Shown: one piece after another, positions 8,301 to 17,569 of the stretch | Layout: each line of letters starts with the position of its first letter | Position numbering within the stretch: position 1 is the first letter of the stretch | Assembly (NCBI GenBank): GCA_965230635.1 | Contig: CBDDLJ010000017.1 | Coordinates: forward strand, 1 to 47,475 | Length of the DNA: 47,475 nt | Origin: CBDDLJ01 sp965230635 | GTDB lineage: Bacteria; Pseudomonadota; Gammaproteobacteria; UBA1113 | Reading direction: 5' to 3' | Made by a program: the position numbers and the translations under genes | The notes under the pieces: model-generated | Told to the model about the DNA's origin: nothing | Seen by the model: the letters and a program-made list of their open reading frames with translations, nothing else | The model's database searches: none

Positions 8301-9434
8301 TTATTTTTTGAAAATAAGTGTCAATATCTTTTTATAGATTTTGGTTAATGTATTTAATTCTTGAATTGAAACGCACTCGTTGATTTTATGAGCTGTGTGA
8401 TTGCAGGGGCCTAGCTCAATCACTTCCATGCAGTCTTCAGCAATAAAACGACCATCTGAGGTACCGCCATTAGTCGATACTTTGGCGTCGTGTTGACAAA
8501 TTTCTTGGATAGCTTGTTTACAAACAGAAAGTAATTCGCCATCTGACGTTAAAAAGGGTTTACCAGAATGATTCCAGGATATTTTAAAGTTTAAGCCGTG
8601 TTTATTAAAAATCTCTTTGGTTTTTTCTTGAAGTGCTTCATGGCTGATAGCCGGTGAGTAGCGAAAATTGAAGTCAACCTCTAAGGTATCAGGGATAACA
8701 TTACCTGCCCCGGTACCCGCGTGAATATTTGAAATTTGTAAGCAAGTCGGTTGAAAATATTCACTACCTTGATCCCAATTAACTTGGCAAAATTCATCGA
8801 GTGCTGCCATAGCGGGGTGAATAGGGTTATCAGCAAGATGTGGATAAGCGATATGTCCTTGCTTGCCCTGCACAATTAACTTGCCCGATAAAGAACCACG
8901 ACGTCCATTTTTAATCATATCACCGACAACATTTTCTGCTGTTGGTTCGCCGATAAGACAATAATCCATTGAGATATTCTGTTCACGCAGATAATCTAGC
9001 ACAATAGGGGTGCCGATTTCAGAGGGACCTTCTTCAGCACTGGTAATAAGAAAAGCAATTTGTCCTGAAAAAGTGTGTGCTTTTATAAATTGTTCAGCAG
9101 CCACTAACATGGCAGCTAAGGCGGCTTTCATATCAACAGCACCACGACCGTATAAAAATCCATCTTTGACAGTTGGTTCAAAAGGGTTTGTCAGCCATTC
9201 AGACAATGGCCCTGCGGGTACAACATCTGTGTGTCCAGCAAATACAAAGGTTGGTTGATTGTCGCCATACGTAGCCCAAAAATTACTGGCACCTTCACAC
9301 GGTAATCGCGTGATAGTAAAGCCTAATGCTTGTAGTCGTTCAATTAGGATTTCTTGACATTGATTATCTTCCGGGGTAATTGACGGGATAGACATTAATG
9401 CTTGTGATAATTCTAACACACTGTGCTCAGCCAC
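8301..9434 (-). CDS. dapE: succinyl-diaminopimelate desuccinylase
   Basis: A 377-residue M20-family zinc hydrolase that releases L,L-diaminopimelate and succinate in the succinylase branch of lysine and peptidoglycan synthesis. Visible motifs: FVFAGHTDVVPAGP with zinc ligand His68, YGRGAVDMKAALAAM with the bridging Asp, the catalytic EEGPS, then NIHAGTGAGNVIPD (dimerisation lid domain), GGTSDGRFI, and the C-terminal zinc-ligand motif GPCNHTAHKINE. The length matches the E. coli enzyme. It lies 3 bases after dapD, its pathway partner, so the two are surely co-transcribed. Confidence 0.95.
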   Translation of the reverse strand: MAEHSVLELSQALMSIPSITPEDNQCQEILIERLQALGFTITRLPCEGASNFWATYGDNQPTFVFAGHTDVVPAGPLSEWLTNPFEPTVKDGFLYGRGAVDMKAALAAMLVAAEQFIKAHTFSGQIAFLITSAEEGPSEIGTPIVLDYLREQNISMDYCLIGEPTAENVVGDMIKNGRRGSLSGKLIVQGKQGHIAYPHLADNPIHPAMAALDEFCQVNWDQGSEYFQPTCLQISNIHAGTGAGNVIPDTLEVDFNFRYSPAISHEALQEKTKEIFNKHGLNFKISWNHSGKPFLTSDGELLSVCKQAIQEICQHDAKVSTNGGTSDGRFIAEDCMEVIELGPCNHTAHKINECVSIQELNTLTKIYKKILTLIFKK

Positions 9435-9437
9435 TAT

Positions 9438-10262
9438 TTACTCCACATTACGCAATAATTCATTGATGCCAACTTTACCACGCGTTTTTGCATCAACTTG
9501 TTTAACAATGACTGCGCAATATAAACTATGACTACCATCTTTTGCCGGCAAATTACCAGAGACAACCACGGAACCAGCAGGGATCCGACCGTAACTGATT
9601 TCTCCCGTCATACGATTATATATTCTAGTGCTTTGGCCTAAGTAGACTCCCATAGAAATGACAGATCCTTCCTCAACGATAACGCCTTCCACAATTTCAG
9701 AGCGTGCACCAATAAAACAATCATTTTCGATAATAGTGGGGTTAGCTTGTAGGGGCTCTAAGACACCGCCAATGCCAACACCACCGGATATATGCACATT
9801 CTTACCAATTTGCGCACATGATCCAATGGTAGCCCAGGTATCAACTAACGTTCCGCTATCAACATACGCACCAATATTGATATAACATGGCATTAAAACC
9901 GTGTTAGGAGCAAGATAAGAGCCGGCACGGACACAGGCAGGTGGAACAATTCGTGTTCCAGTTGCTTGAAATTGTTTAGCATTGAAATCTTGAAATTGCA
10001 TCGGAACTTTATCATAAAAGCGGGTAAATTGGCCTTCGATGAGTTGATTATCATGAGTACGAAAATAGAGTAGTACCGCTTTTTTAAGCCATTGATGAGT
10101 AACCCATTCATTATTTATTTTTTCAGACACTCGGTATTTACCTTTGCTTAATCCTTGCATTATATCGGATAAAACATCAGTTAATTCGCTAGTCACATTG
10201 TTAGGTGTTATATTGTTACGCTGCTCAAAACTTGCCTCAATTAAATCTTGTTGTGATTTCAT
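9438..10262 (-). CDS. dapD: tetrahydrodipicolinate N-succinyltransferase
   Basis: A left-handed beta-helix (hexapeptide repeat) acyltransferase that succinylates tetrahydrodipicolinate, feeding DapC and then DapE. Conserved stretches: NEWVTHQWLKKAVLLYFR, NTVLMPCYINIGAYVDSGT, VDTWATIGSCAQIGKNVHIS, GGVGIGGVLEPLQANPTII and ARSEIVEGVIVEEGSVISMG. I chose the ATG whose A is at 10262 on the minus strand (MKSQQDLIEASFEQR) because GAGG lies 6 bases before it; this gives 274 residues, the usual length. Longer starts run into the end of the RND pump gene. dapC is not in the window. Confidence 0.95.
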   Translation of the reverse strand: MKSQQDLIEASFEQRNNITPNNVTSELTDVLSDIMQGLSKGKYRVSEKINNEWVTHQWLKKAVLLYFRTHDNQLIEGQFTRFYDKVPMQFQDFNAKQFQATGTRIVPPACVRAGSYLAPNTVLMPCYINIGAYVDSGTLVDTWATIGSCAQIGKNVHISGGVGIGGVLEPLQANPTIIENDCFIGARSEIVEGVIVEEGSVISMGVYLGQSTRIYNRMTGEISYGRIPAGSVVVSGNLPAKDGSHSLYCAVIVKQVDAKTRGKVGINELLRNVE

Positions 10263-10275
10263 TAGCATCCTCATA

Positions 10276-13200
10276 TTAAACTGGTGTTGGATTGTCATCT
10301 GCCTTGTGCTCTGCCAGTTCTATCGCATCTTTGATTTCTTGTTCCAATTGTTCATTGTGCTCTTTTGTCTTGGCAATCACTGCATAAATGCAGGGTACCA
10401 CGAAAAGTGAGAAAATGGTACCGATGCTCATTCCACCAACGATAACCCAGCCAATAGCATGACGTGCATTAGCACCAGCACCAGAAGCAAGGGCTAATGG
10501 GAGAACCCCTAATACCATTGCAAATGTTGTCATGAGAATAGGTCTTAGCCGCATACTGGCTGATTCTAATACAGCTTCGAATTTATTGATGCCTTTTTCT
10601 TGTAATTGGTTAGCAAACTCAACAATCAATATGCCGTGTTTAGATATTAATCCTACCAAGGTTGTTAAGCCTATCTCACTATAAATGTTCATAGTTCCAC
10701 CAGTGAGTCTCAGTGTTATCAGAGCGCCGGTTAGTGTCAAAGGAATAACAAAGAAAAGAATAATAACCGGATCACGGTAGCTTTCAAATTGTGCAGCTAA
10801 CACTAAGAAGATGATGATGATAGCAAATACTAATACTGTATTCATTGCCCCCTGTGATTCAAGAAATTGGCGTACTTGGCCTGCGCTATCCCACTGCAAA
10901 TTGGATAAGTTTTTCGTCGTGTATGTCTTTAAAAAATTAAAGGCTTCGCCTAACGAGTAGTCAGGAGTGATATTGGCACTCAGTGTTGCTGAGGGCAATT
11001 GTTGAAAGTGATTAATAGATTGAGGTGATATTTTATTTTCTAATGTAACAACTGATGATAGAGGTACTAGCTGATTATCTCTAGATGAACGAACGTAGAT
11101 GTTATTTATATCATTAGGATTCGCTTTAAAATCAAAATTTTCTTTATATTCTGGTACAACATAGTATCCACGACCTGCCATAGAAAATTGCACATTTTGC
11201 GGGCTTCCAAACATGACATTTAATGCTACAGCAATTTCTTCCATGGGAATACCTAAATCACCGGCTTTATCTCGATTAATAATGACTTTAGTCTCCGCCA
11301 TGGTGATTTTTAAATCAGTATCAATACCAGTAAATCCAGGATTTTTCTCAGTAGCTTCCATCAATTCTTGCATGGCCTTATTGAGTTCCAGTAAGCCTTT
11401 TTCGCCAGGCGTTGTATTTTTCAGTACAAATTGAATAGGAACAAAACCTCCGGAGTTGGGTAACGCAGGCGGCATGACTGGAAAAACTTTTAAGCCGGGG
11501 ATACTCCACATCTGCGGCAGTAGTGAATGACTAATTTCAAATGCATTACGATCACGTTGATCCCACGGAATAAGATTTAAAAAAGAAGCTGCCGAGTTAA
11601 CGCCACCAAAACCATTGATAATACCATAGCTTTTCTTTTCAGGTACGTTTTGATAAATTGCATTTAAATAATTGGTATATTTTTCAGTGAATTTTATATT
11701 GCTAGAGGTAGGGCCAGTAATGTAAGCAAATATCACCCCTTGATCTTCAAGAGGTGCTAGTTCACTAGGGGTGCTGACAAATAAGTAGGCAAAAACAGGG
11801 TAAGCAAGAAACGCAGCTGCTAGGACATAATAACGAAAATGCATCACTTTGTGCAAAAGAGTTTTGTAATGGCGAATGACTGTGGAGAAAAATGCATCAA
11901 TTTTTCTTGCAAAACTCTTTTCATTGGTATCATGTTTTAATAAGTGTGAGCACATCATGGGTGAAAGTGTCAGAGCAACAAAGCCAGAAACAATCACCGA
12001 GGCTGCTAGTGTAAAAGCAAATTCACTGAATAAGATACCTGTTAAGCCACCAACAAAGCCAATAGGTGCATATACAGCAGTTAATGTGATTGTCATTGCA
12101 ATGACAGCAAACGAAATCTCACGCGCACCAATAATCGCTGCAGGTATAGGACTTAGCCCTTCTTCCATATGACGATAAATATTTTCTAACACAACAATGG
12201 CATCATCGACGACTAAACCAATGGCTAATACCCAAGCTAATAGTGTAATCGTATTGATAGTATAATTTAACGCAAGCATGATGCCACAAACACCCATTAA
12301 CGATAGAGGAATCGTGACGATAGGAATGATAACAGCACGCATGGAGCCTAAAAAGAAAAAGATAACGATGATTACCAAGATGCCTGCTTCTACCATGGTT
12401 GAATTCACTTCATTAATAGAGGCTTCGATGAAAAGTGAAGAGTCATAAGTAATACTTGCCTGAATATCAGCAGGTAACTGTTTTTGAATAGTCGGCATTA
12501 ATTTTTTAACTTCTTTTGATACCGCTAATGGATTGGCATCAGAGGTGGGAATAATGCCAATAACAGACGTTTTCGTTCCATTGATGATGGCAGAATTATT
12601 ATAGTTTAATGCAGCGAGCGACGCATTGCCAACATCACTAATGCGTACAATATAATTATCTTTTTCTTTAATGCTCATATTGTTAAACTGCGAAGCAGTT
12701 GCCATATCGGTATTCGCTATAATATTAAATTGCTGTGTGGGGGAGTATATTGTTCCGGCAGGTGCTTGTAAGTTATTTTTCTTAATGGCTGCCATGACTT
12801 CGTTAGGGGAGACATTCATTGCTGCCATTCTAGCGCTGCTAAGATTTATGCGCATGGCATATTCGCGCTCGCTCAGAATAGACGCTTCACTAACGCCATC
12901 CAGTGTCTGTAATTGTGGTTGTACTACGCGCAATAGATAATCCGTTACCGCTTCTTCAGTCAGTGCTTCGCTATTAAAAGAAAGATACATGGTTGGTTGT
13001 GCATTAGGATCTTGTTTTTGAATCACTGGATCTTGGATTTGCTGTGGTAACATCCATCTTACTGAGGTGACTTGGTTCATCGTATCGGTTATTCCTTCTT
13101 GAAAAGGATAACCTAACTGCAAATAAACAGTGATTTTGCTGGTATTTTGTTGGTTGGTTGATGTCATATAATCAATACCATCGATACTGCCGATGGCATT

Positions 13201-13404
13201 TTCCATAGGGGTAGAGACAAAACCTGACATTAATTCCGCACTGGCACCTGGGTAGTTAGTGGTGATTAATATGGTATTTGTTTCAATCAGAGGGTATTGG
13301 CGAACTGATAAGCTAAAAAAAGACGCAATACCAATGACGAATAACATAATGTTTACAGCGCTAGCGAAAACAGGACGACGAATAAAAATATCAGTAAAGT
13401 ACAT
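10276..13404 (-). CDS. RND-family efflux permease (HAE1 type)
   Basis: A 1042-residue proton-driven inner-membrane pump of the AcrB/MexB/MexF superfamily. It starts MYFTDIFIRRPVFASAVN, has the twelve-helix layout with two large periplasmic loops, and carries the proton-relay Asp pair in LAIGLVVDDAIVVLENIY. Other conserved stretches include NYPGASAELM (porter domain) and GLISKHGILIVEFANQL in the second half. The closest group cannot be fixed by eye, so no symbol is given. The adaptor gene lies 3 bases upstream. No outer-membrane channel gene is next to it, so a TolC-type protein encoded elsewhere must complete the tripartite pump. Confidence 0.92.
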   Translation of the reverse strand: MYFTDIFIRRPVFASAVNIMLFVIGIASFFSLSVRQYPLIETNTILITTNYPGASAELMSGFVSTPMENAIGSIDGIDYMTSTNQQNTSKITVYLQLGYPFQEGITDTMNQVTSVRWMLPQQIQDPVIQKQDPNAQPTMYLSFNSEALTEEAVTDYLLRVVQPQLQTLDGVSEASILSEREYAMRINLSSARMAAMNVSPNEVMAAIKKNNLQAPAGTIYSPTQQFNIIANTDMATASQFNNMSIKEKDNYIVRISDVGNASLAALNYNNSAIINGTKTSVIGIIPTSDANPLAVSKEVKKLMPTIQKQLPADIQASITYDSSLFIEASINEVNSTMVEAGILVIIVIFFFLGSMRAVIIPIVTIPLSLMGVCGIMLALNYTINTITLLAWVLAIGLVVDDAIVVLENIYRHMEEGLSPIPAAIIGAREISFAVIAMTITLTAVYAPIGFVGGLTGILFSEFAFTLAASVIVSGFVALTLSPMMCSHLLKHDTNEKSFARKIDAFFSTVIRHYKTLLHKVMHFRYYVLAAAFLAYPVFAYLFVSTPSELAPLEDQGVIFAYITGPTSSNIKFTEKYTNYLNAIYQNVPEKKSYGIINGFGGVNSAASFLNLIPWDQRDRNAFEISHSLLPQMWSIPGLKVFPVMPPALPNSGGFVPIQFVLKNTTPGEKGLLELNKAMQELMEATEKNPGFTGIDTDLKITMAETKVIINRDKAGDLGIPMEEIAVALNVMFGSPQNVQFSMAGRGYYVVPEYKENFDFKANPNDINNIYVRSSRDNQLVPLSSVVTLENKISPQSINHFQQLPSATLSANITPDYSLGEAFNFLKTYTTKNLSNLQWDSAGQVRQFLESQGAMNTVLVFAIIIIFLVLAAQFESYRDPVIILFFVIPLTLTGALITLRLTGGTMNIYSEIGLTTLVGLISKHGILIVEFANQLQEKGINKFEAVLESASMRLRPILMTTFAMVLGVLPLALASGAGANARHAIGWVIVGGMSIGTIFSLFVVPCIYAVIAKTKEHNEQLEQEIKDAIELAEHKADDNPTPV

Positions 13405-13407
13405 AAA

Positions 13408-14526
13408 TTAATCCTGTTTTTTCTTACTGTTTTTATCTGTATGGCTGCTATCAATACTATTTTCGCCAGGTGTCGAAGCAGTAGAGTCACTAGGTGCTAT
13501 TGCTATCTTTGCACCATCAAATAATTTAAGTTGGCCTGCGATTATTACTTTTTGTCCAGCCCTCAGACCTGTTTTCACTTCAATATCGGATCCCATTCTA
13601 TCCCCTACGGTAATAGGGATAGATTTTGCTGTATTTTTGTCTGTGGCGAGATAGACACTGACACCTAGCGTACTGTAATTGATTGCAGTTTGCGGCACTG
13701 TGATGACAGGATGTTTTTTACCAGCAAATAATGTGACGTTGACAAAACCACCTGGAATTAACAAGTGATCTTTATTAGGTACGCTTGCGCGCATGGCAAT
13801 AGTTCGTGTATTCGGATCGATGGCAGAATCAAAAGCGTAGACTTTTCCTTTTTCTGTGATAGCCGGGTTGGCACTGGGCGTGATTTCTATCTCTTGCTGT
13901 AATGCTAATAAGGGCAAATAACTTTCCGGCACAGAAAATTGCACACGGATAGGTGATAATTGTTGTAACGAAACAAGATTTTGTCCTAATTGTACGTATT
14001 CACCGGCATCAACCATGCGTAAGCCTAATTGGCCATCAAAGGGTGCTCTAATGTTGTGCTGAACTAATTGTGCCTTAGTTTCATCAACTAATGCACGCTT
14101 TTGTTCTAAATTGGATGAGAGAGTGTCAAAATCTTGACGCGAAACAACGCCTTTATTATATAATTTTTTACCGCGTTCATAGTCTAATACGGCTAATTTA
14201 AATGCTGCTTCATAGCGGAGAAGTTGGGCTTGCAGCACATCAGGATAAATTTGAAATAAGGGTTTATCTTTTTCTGTGTATGTTCCTGAGTCAAAGTAGA
14301 TATGGGTGATACGGCCGGCAACTTCAGGACGAACGATAATACCTTGAAAGGCAGAAATAGTGCCTGTTGCTTTGATTTGTGAATACCATTGTTGCTGTTT
14401 TGCCGTTCCCACTTTAACGACAACGGGAGGCCTTGGCTGATTCGTAACGGATTTTTTCACAAAAACCCAATAGATTCCTACCGTTACAATAGCAAGCAGT
14501 ACAATTATTGCTACAATTTTTTTCAT
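13408..14526 (-). CDS. RND efflux periplasmic adaptor (membrane fusion protein)
   Basis: A 372-residue HlyD/AcrA-type adaptor. Residues 1-25 form an N-terminal membrane anchor or signal (IVAIIVLLAIVTVGIYWVFV) without a lipobox. Then follow the lipoyl half-motif IKATGTISAFQGIIVRPEVA, an alpha-hairpin (YERGKKLYNKGVVSRQDFDT), the second lipoyl half (IRAPFDGQLGLRMVDAGEYV), a beta-barrel domain (AIDPNTRTIAMRASVPN, LIPGGFVNVTLFAG) and a membrane-proximal domain (GLRAGQKVIIAGQLKLFDGA). The C-terminal 30 residues are Ser/Lys-rich and disordered. It leads the minus-strand operon with the pump, dapD, dapE and ddl. Confidence 0.92.
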   Translation of the reverse strand: MKKIVAIIVLLAIVTVGIYWVFVKKSVTNQPRPPVVVKVGTAKQQQWYSQIKATGTISAFQGIIVRPEVAGRITHIYFDSGTYTEKDKPLFQIYPDVLQAQLLRYEAAFKLAVLDYERGKKLYNKGVVSRQDFDTLSSNLEQKRALVDETKAQLVQHNIRAPFDGQLGLRMVDAGEYVQLGQNLVSLQQLSPIRVQFSVPESYLPLLALQQEIEITPSANPAITEKGKVYAFDSAIDPNTRTIAMRASVPNKDHLLIPGGFVNVTLFAGKKHPVITVPQTAINYSTLGVSVYLATDKNTAKSIPITVGDRMGSDIEVKTGLRAGQKVIIAGQLKLFDGAKIAIAPSDSTASTPGENSIDSSHTDKNSKKKQD

Positions 14527-14894
14527 GTTACACCTGTGTAAATTATCTAGTCATAGCCGGCTAAAGACTATTTACTAGTATTATCGGAAAACAATGCCAT
14601 AAATTGAATAGATAGTCTATCTTGAATAAAATCTAGCAGAAAAAAGACTATTTTGAGGATAGGGACGGTATCCGAGGCGTTGCTATTGGTGAAACTGCAT
14701 ATGATGCTTTACAGTAGAAAGTCGAAAAAATTAACAAAATGTGCTTGATTCGCTGTTTTTCAATTTATTTTTGATATTCAGCACAATATAGGGAAGCGCT
14801 ATAACAGCATCGCTTGCATGAGTTTTGCTCTATTTTATCCATTTTATATTCGTTTTGCCTATAACTGGGCAATTTTATGTTTAGCCAATATTAT
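14527..14894. other. intergenic region between the efflux operon and ansA with a partial repeat end
   Basis: No gene that I can support. Near the right side, read on the minus strand from 14801, lie 19 bases (14801 down to 14783) that match the left end of the inverted-repeat element at 17847 in 18 of 19 positions, preceded by TA as there. A matching opposite end is not found nearby, so this is a partial or solo copy. An open stretch around 14655-14715 could be a faded coding remnant but I cannot name it. The promoter of the efflux operon must lie here. Confidence 0.5.
14783..14803 (-). repeat. partial copy of the TA-flanked inverted-repeat element (terminal 19 bases)
   Basis: On the minus strand the sequence TAGCGCTTCCCTATATTGT is preceded by TA. 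It differs by one base from the first 19 bases of the element at 17847-18003. The similarity drops after these 19 bases and no partner inverted repeat is seen within several hundred bases. Confidence 0.55.
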
Positions 14895-15917
14895 TTATTT
14901 TGAGCAAAGAGTTAATTCACCACGCATGTTTTTTTCTATAAGCGTTTTGATAACGTCAATATCTTGGTGCTGGCTCAATAGATATTGTAATTTAGTGCTA
15001 ATGGCTTCGGGTGTCATATCACCGCCACTAATGACATCAAATTCAAGCAATCTGCGACCAGTTGCATACTCATTCATATTCACCGTGCCGGTTAAACATT
15101 GAGATGAATTGATAACGAGGGTTTTATTCTCCTTTGCTTTCTCCAATAAGGCAAAGAACTCAGGATCATTGCTAGGTGCATTGCCCGTGCCATAACTTTG
15201 TAAAATAATAGCACGTAATTGTGGGGCTAATAGTTTTCTCACCCTAGACATCATCATTCCTGGGAATAATGGGAGAAATAGCATCGGGATAGAGTCTATT
15301 TTATTAACGACTAGTTTTGTATCCGGCATCGTTAAAAGATGTTGTGATAGTAATTGAATGTGCGTGCCAACCTTGGCTAAGCAAGGATAATTCGGAGAGT
15401 CAAAAGCAGCAACACTTTGTGTATTGACTTTACGACAACGGTTACCACGAAATAACTGGGTATTGAAATAAACACACACTTCGGGAATAGCATAATTTGC
15501 TGCTAATAACATGGCAGAGATTAAATTTCCTTTTGCATCAGAATGCGCTTCTACTAACGGTACTTGTGAGCCTGTAAGGATAACAGGCTTCGCTAGATTC
15601 TGTAATGCGAAAGACAAGGCTGAAGCAGTATAAGCCATGGTATCAGTGCCATGTATGATAATAAATCCATCATAGTCAGCGTAATTATCAACAATCAGTT
15701 GCAAAATAGTGTGCCAATCTTTATGAGAGACGTTAGAGGAGTCAAGCAAAGGTGATAATTCATGAATAGTAAACTGGGGAAGATCCGGATGGTGAAAAGC
15801 TTGTAAGTTTTTTATTCGCTCAGTCAGAAAACCAGGAACAGGCATATAACCAGTTTCGGTTTTTTTCATGCCGACGGTGCCGCCTGTATAAATGATAAAA
15901 ATGCGTTTTTGGGTCAT
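14895..15917 (-). CDS. ansA: type I (cytoplasmic) L-asparaginase
   Basis: A 340-residue asparaginase/glutaminase-family enzyme converting L-Asn to L-Asp and ammonia. The N-terminal active-site motif IIYTGGTVGM carries the nucleophile Thr, and the second motif IIHGTDTMAYTASAL carries the Thr-Asp pair. Also seen: PVILTGSQVPLVEAHSDAKG and a C-terminal domain with ILQSYGTGNAPS, which holds the allosteric or dimer region in AnsA. There is no signal peptide, which separates it from periplasmic AnsB. It stands alone between two intergenic regions and is transcribed on the minus strand. Confidence 0.93.
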   Translation of the reverse strand: MTQKRIFIIYTGGTVGMKKTETGYMPVPGFLTERIKNLQAFHHPDLPQFTIHELSPLLDSSNVSHKDWHTILQLIVDNYADYDGFIIIHGTDTMAYTASALSFALQNLAKPVILTGSQVPLVEAHSDAKGNLISAMLLAANYAIPEVCVYFNTQLFRGNRCRKVNTQSVAAFDSPNYPCLAKVGTHIQLLSQHLLTMPDTKLVVNKIDSIPMLFLPLFPGMMMSRVRKLLAPQLRAIILQSYGTGNAPSNDPEFFALLEKAKENKTLVINSSQCLTGTVNMNEYATGRRLLEFDVISGGDMTPEAISTKLQYLLSQHQDIDVIKTLIEKNMRGELTLCSK

Positions 15918-16364
15918 TATTATCCTTAGTATAATGTGCCAAAAAAGCTAATAATAGCAGTTTTTTTATACTGCATCCATTTTTATTATTCACATGAGTA
16001 AAATTCTATTTGATGGGAAAAATGAAAGTGGCGTAACGGCGATAGTAAAGGAGCTAGGGCTGGTTTAATTGCTATTGTAGTTTACATTATTTATTCTCTG
16101 TGATAGCTAGATTGATCCAAAACAAAAGCGATGGACAATGATGAAAGGCTAACAATTTCTAACAGAAGTTACTCATCTCAAAGACATTTATCAAGCATTA
16201 CCCCTTTTCCATTGCGGACATGATAGTTTTATTATCAGTCAACTACTAAATATCGATGCATTTTTTTTGACCGATATATTATACAAAGAGACTTCACTTG
16301 ACAGTAAGAATGCAATATGTTTAATTTATAGCCTATTATAAACACATAGGCAGGAATTCTGTAG
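15918..16364. other. 447-base intergenic region upstream of spmA
   Basis: No gene that I can support. A stop-free stretch in one frame (16153-16341) reads LKDIYQALPLFHCGHDSFII but has no start codon and overlaps a good promoter at 16298-16325, so it is at best a remnant. The left part (15990-16065) has a 24-codon open frame beginning MSKILFDGKNESG without a visible relative. Confidence 0.5.
16298..16325 (+). promoter_or_regulatory. sigma-70 promoter for spmA-spmB
   Basis: A perfect -35 TTGACA (16298-16303), a 16-base spacer and a -10 TTTAAT (16320-16325) lie about 40 bases before the spmA start. This is the best promoter match seen in the window. Confidence 0.55.
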
Positions 16365-17012
16365 ATGTTAAACATTATTTGGCTGAGTTTGATACTGGGC
16401 TCCGTGGTGCTAGGTATCGTTAATGGCACACTAGATCATGTCGTCGTTGCGGTAACTGAAAGCACTAAAGCAGCGATTGAAATAGCGATAGGTATTACTG
16501 GTTTGATGATCTTTTGGCTAGGATTGATGCGTATTGCAGAAAAAGCCGGTATTATTTCTCTGTTTGCACGTTTATTGCGTCCTATTCTTCGTTATTTATT
16601 TCCATCGATTCCTGCCGATCATCCTGCAATGGGGGCGATGGTCATGAATATGGCAGCTAACATGTTAGGATTGAATAATGCAGCGACGCCATTTGGCTTG
16701 CGTGCAATGGAGTCTTTGCAAGCATTAAATACCGATAAAAAAACAGCAACAGATGCCATGTGTATGTTTTTGGCGATTAATACTTCCAGTATTCAATTAA
16801 TTCCTGCTACAACAATAGCTTTTCTTGCAGCAGCTGGATCAAAGCAACCAACAGCTATTGTTTTTACTGGCTTTTTAGCGACGTTATGTTCAACCATTGT
16901 CGCCATTAGTTTAGCAAAAATATTTGCAGGTCGCAGCAAATTTCACCAGGATAATGAGGCAAGCGATTTAGACACAGAAACGGCAGTAGAGCGAAAACAA
17001 ATACAGAGTTAA
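16365..17012 (+). CDS. spmA: SpmA-like membrane protein (nucleoside-recognition/Gate domain)
   Basis: A 215-residue integral membrane protein with about five hydrophobic helices. It matches SpmA: AIGITGLMIFWLGLMRIAEKAG, cut here to its core, then LRPILRYLFPSIPADHPA, MGAMVMNMAANMLGLNNAAT and FLAINTSSIQLIPATTIA. SpmA and SpmB are named from Bacillus spore maturation, but homologs are widespread in bacteria that do not sporulate, where the role is unclear; the Gate domain suggests transport. The last 30 residues are polar. spmB follows after 9 bases, as in other genomes. Confidence 0.88.
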   Translation: MLNIIWLSLILGSVVLGIVNGTLDHVVVAVTESTKAAIEIAIGITGLMIFWLGLMRIAEKAGIISLFARLLRPILRYLFPSIPADHPAMGAMVMNMAANMLGLNNAATPFGLRAMESLQALNTDKKTATDAMCMFLAINTSSIQLIPATTIAFLAAAGSKQPTAIVFTGFLATLCSTIVAISLAKIFAGRSKFHQDNEASDLDTETAVERKQIQS

Positions 17013-17021
17013 GGTGATTAT

Positions 17022-17558
17022 ATGTTATCAAACCTAGGACAATTTTTTTCAAACACTTTATTTTTAGGTTTTATTGCTGGCATACCGCTTTATGCTGCTT
17101 GTAAAAAAGTGAGTGTGTATGATGAGTTTATTCTTGGCGCTAAAGATGGATTGAACGTGATGCTGCGCATTTTACCTCATTTAGTCGGTATGATTGTCGC
17201 CATAGGCATGTTTCGTGCAGCGGGTGGTTTTACTTGGTTTGGCAATGTATTTGGCCCTATTTTTACATGGTTAGGCATGCCTCGCGATATTGTTCCGCTA
17301 GCGTTTATTCGTCCCTTTTCTGGTAGTGCGAGCAATGGGATGTTGGTAGAATTAATACAAACGCACGGTCCAGACTCACTCTTGTCACGCATGGCTGGCA
17401 CGTTAATGGGTAGTACTGAAACAACATTTTATGTCTTAGCGATCTATTTTGGTTCAATTGGTATTCGACGTACGCGCTATGCTGTGCCAACAGGCTTAAT
17501 TGCTGATTTAACCGGTGCAGTAGCTGCTGTTTGGATCTGTCGTTGGTTTTTTTCTTAG
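17022..17558 (+). CDS. spmB: SpmB-like membrane protein (nucleoside-recognition/Gate domain)
   Basis: A 178-residue membrane protein matching SpmB: LYAACKKVSVYDEFILGAKD, ILPHLVGMIVAIGMFRAAG, VPLAFIRPFSGSASNGMLVE and GTLMGSTETTFYVLAIYFG. The ATG at 17022 has AAGGTGAT upstream. It is the partner of SpmA and presumably forms a two-protein membrane complex with it; the substrate is unknown. Its stop is followed directly by the dead ISAs1 transposase region. Confidence 0.88.
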   Translation: MLSNLGQFFSNTLFLGFIAGIPLYAACKKVSVYDEFILGAKDGLNVMLRILPHLVGMIVAIGMFRAAGGFTWFGNVFGPIFTWLGMPRDIVPLAFIRPFSGSASNGMLVELIQTHGPDSLLSRMAGTLMGSTETTFYVLAIYFGSIGIRRTRYAVPTGLIADLTGAVAAVWICRWFFS

Positions 17559-17569
17559 TCAATTTGTCG

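Noticed and set aside
9893..10410. Small plus- and minus-strand frames around dapD and the RND pump end
   Set aside because: They are out-of-frame shadows of conserved genes.
14818..15102. 94-codon plus-strand frame at the end of ansA
   Set aside because: Most of it is antisense to the conserved end of ansA and the rest is low-complexity AT-rich sequence.
16153..16341. Open stretch with coding-like composition before spmA
   Set aside because: It has no start codon, no recognisable relative, and overlaps the best promoter in the window.
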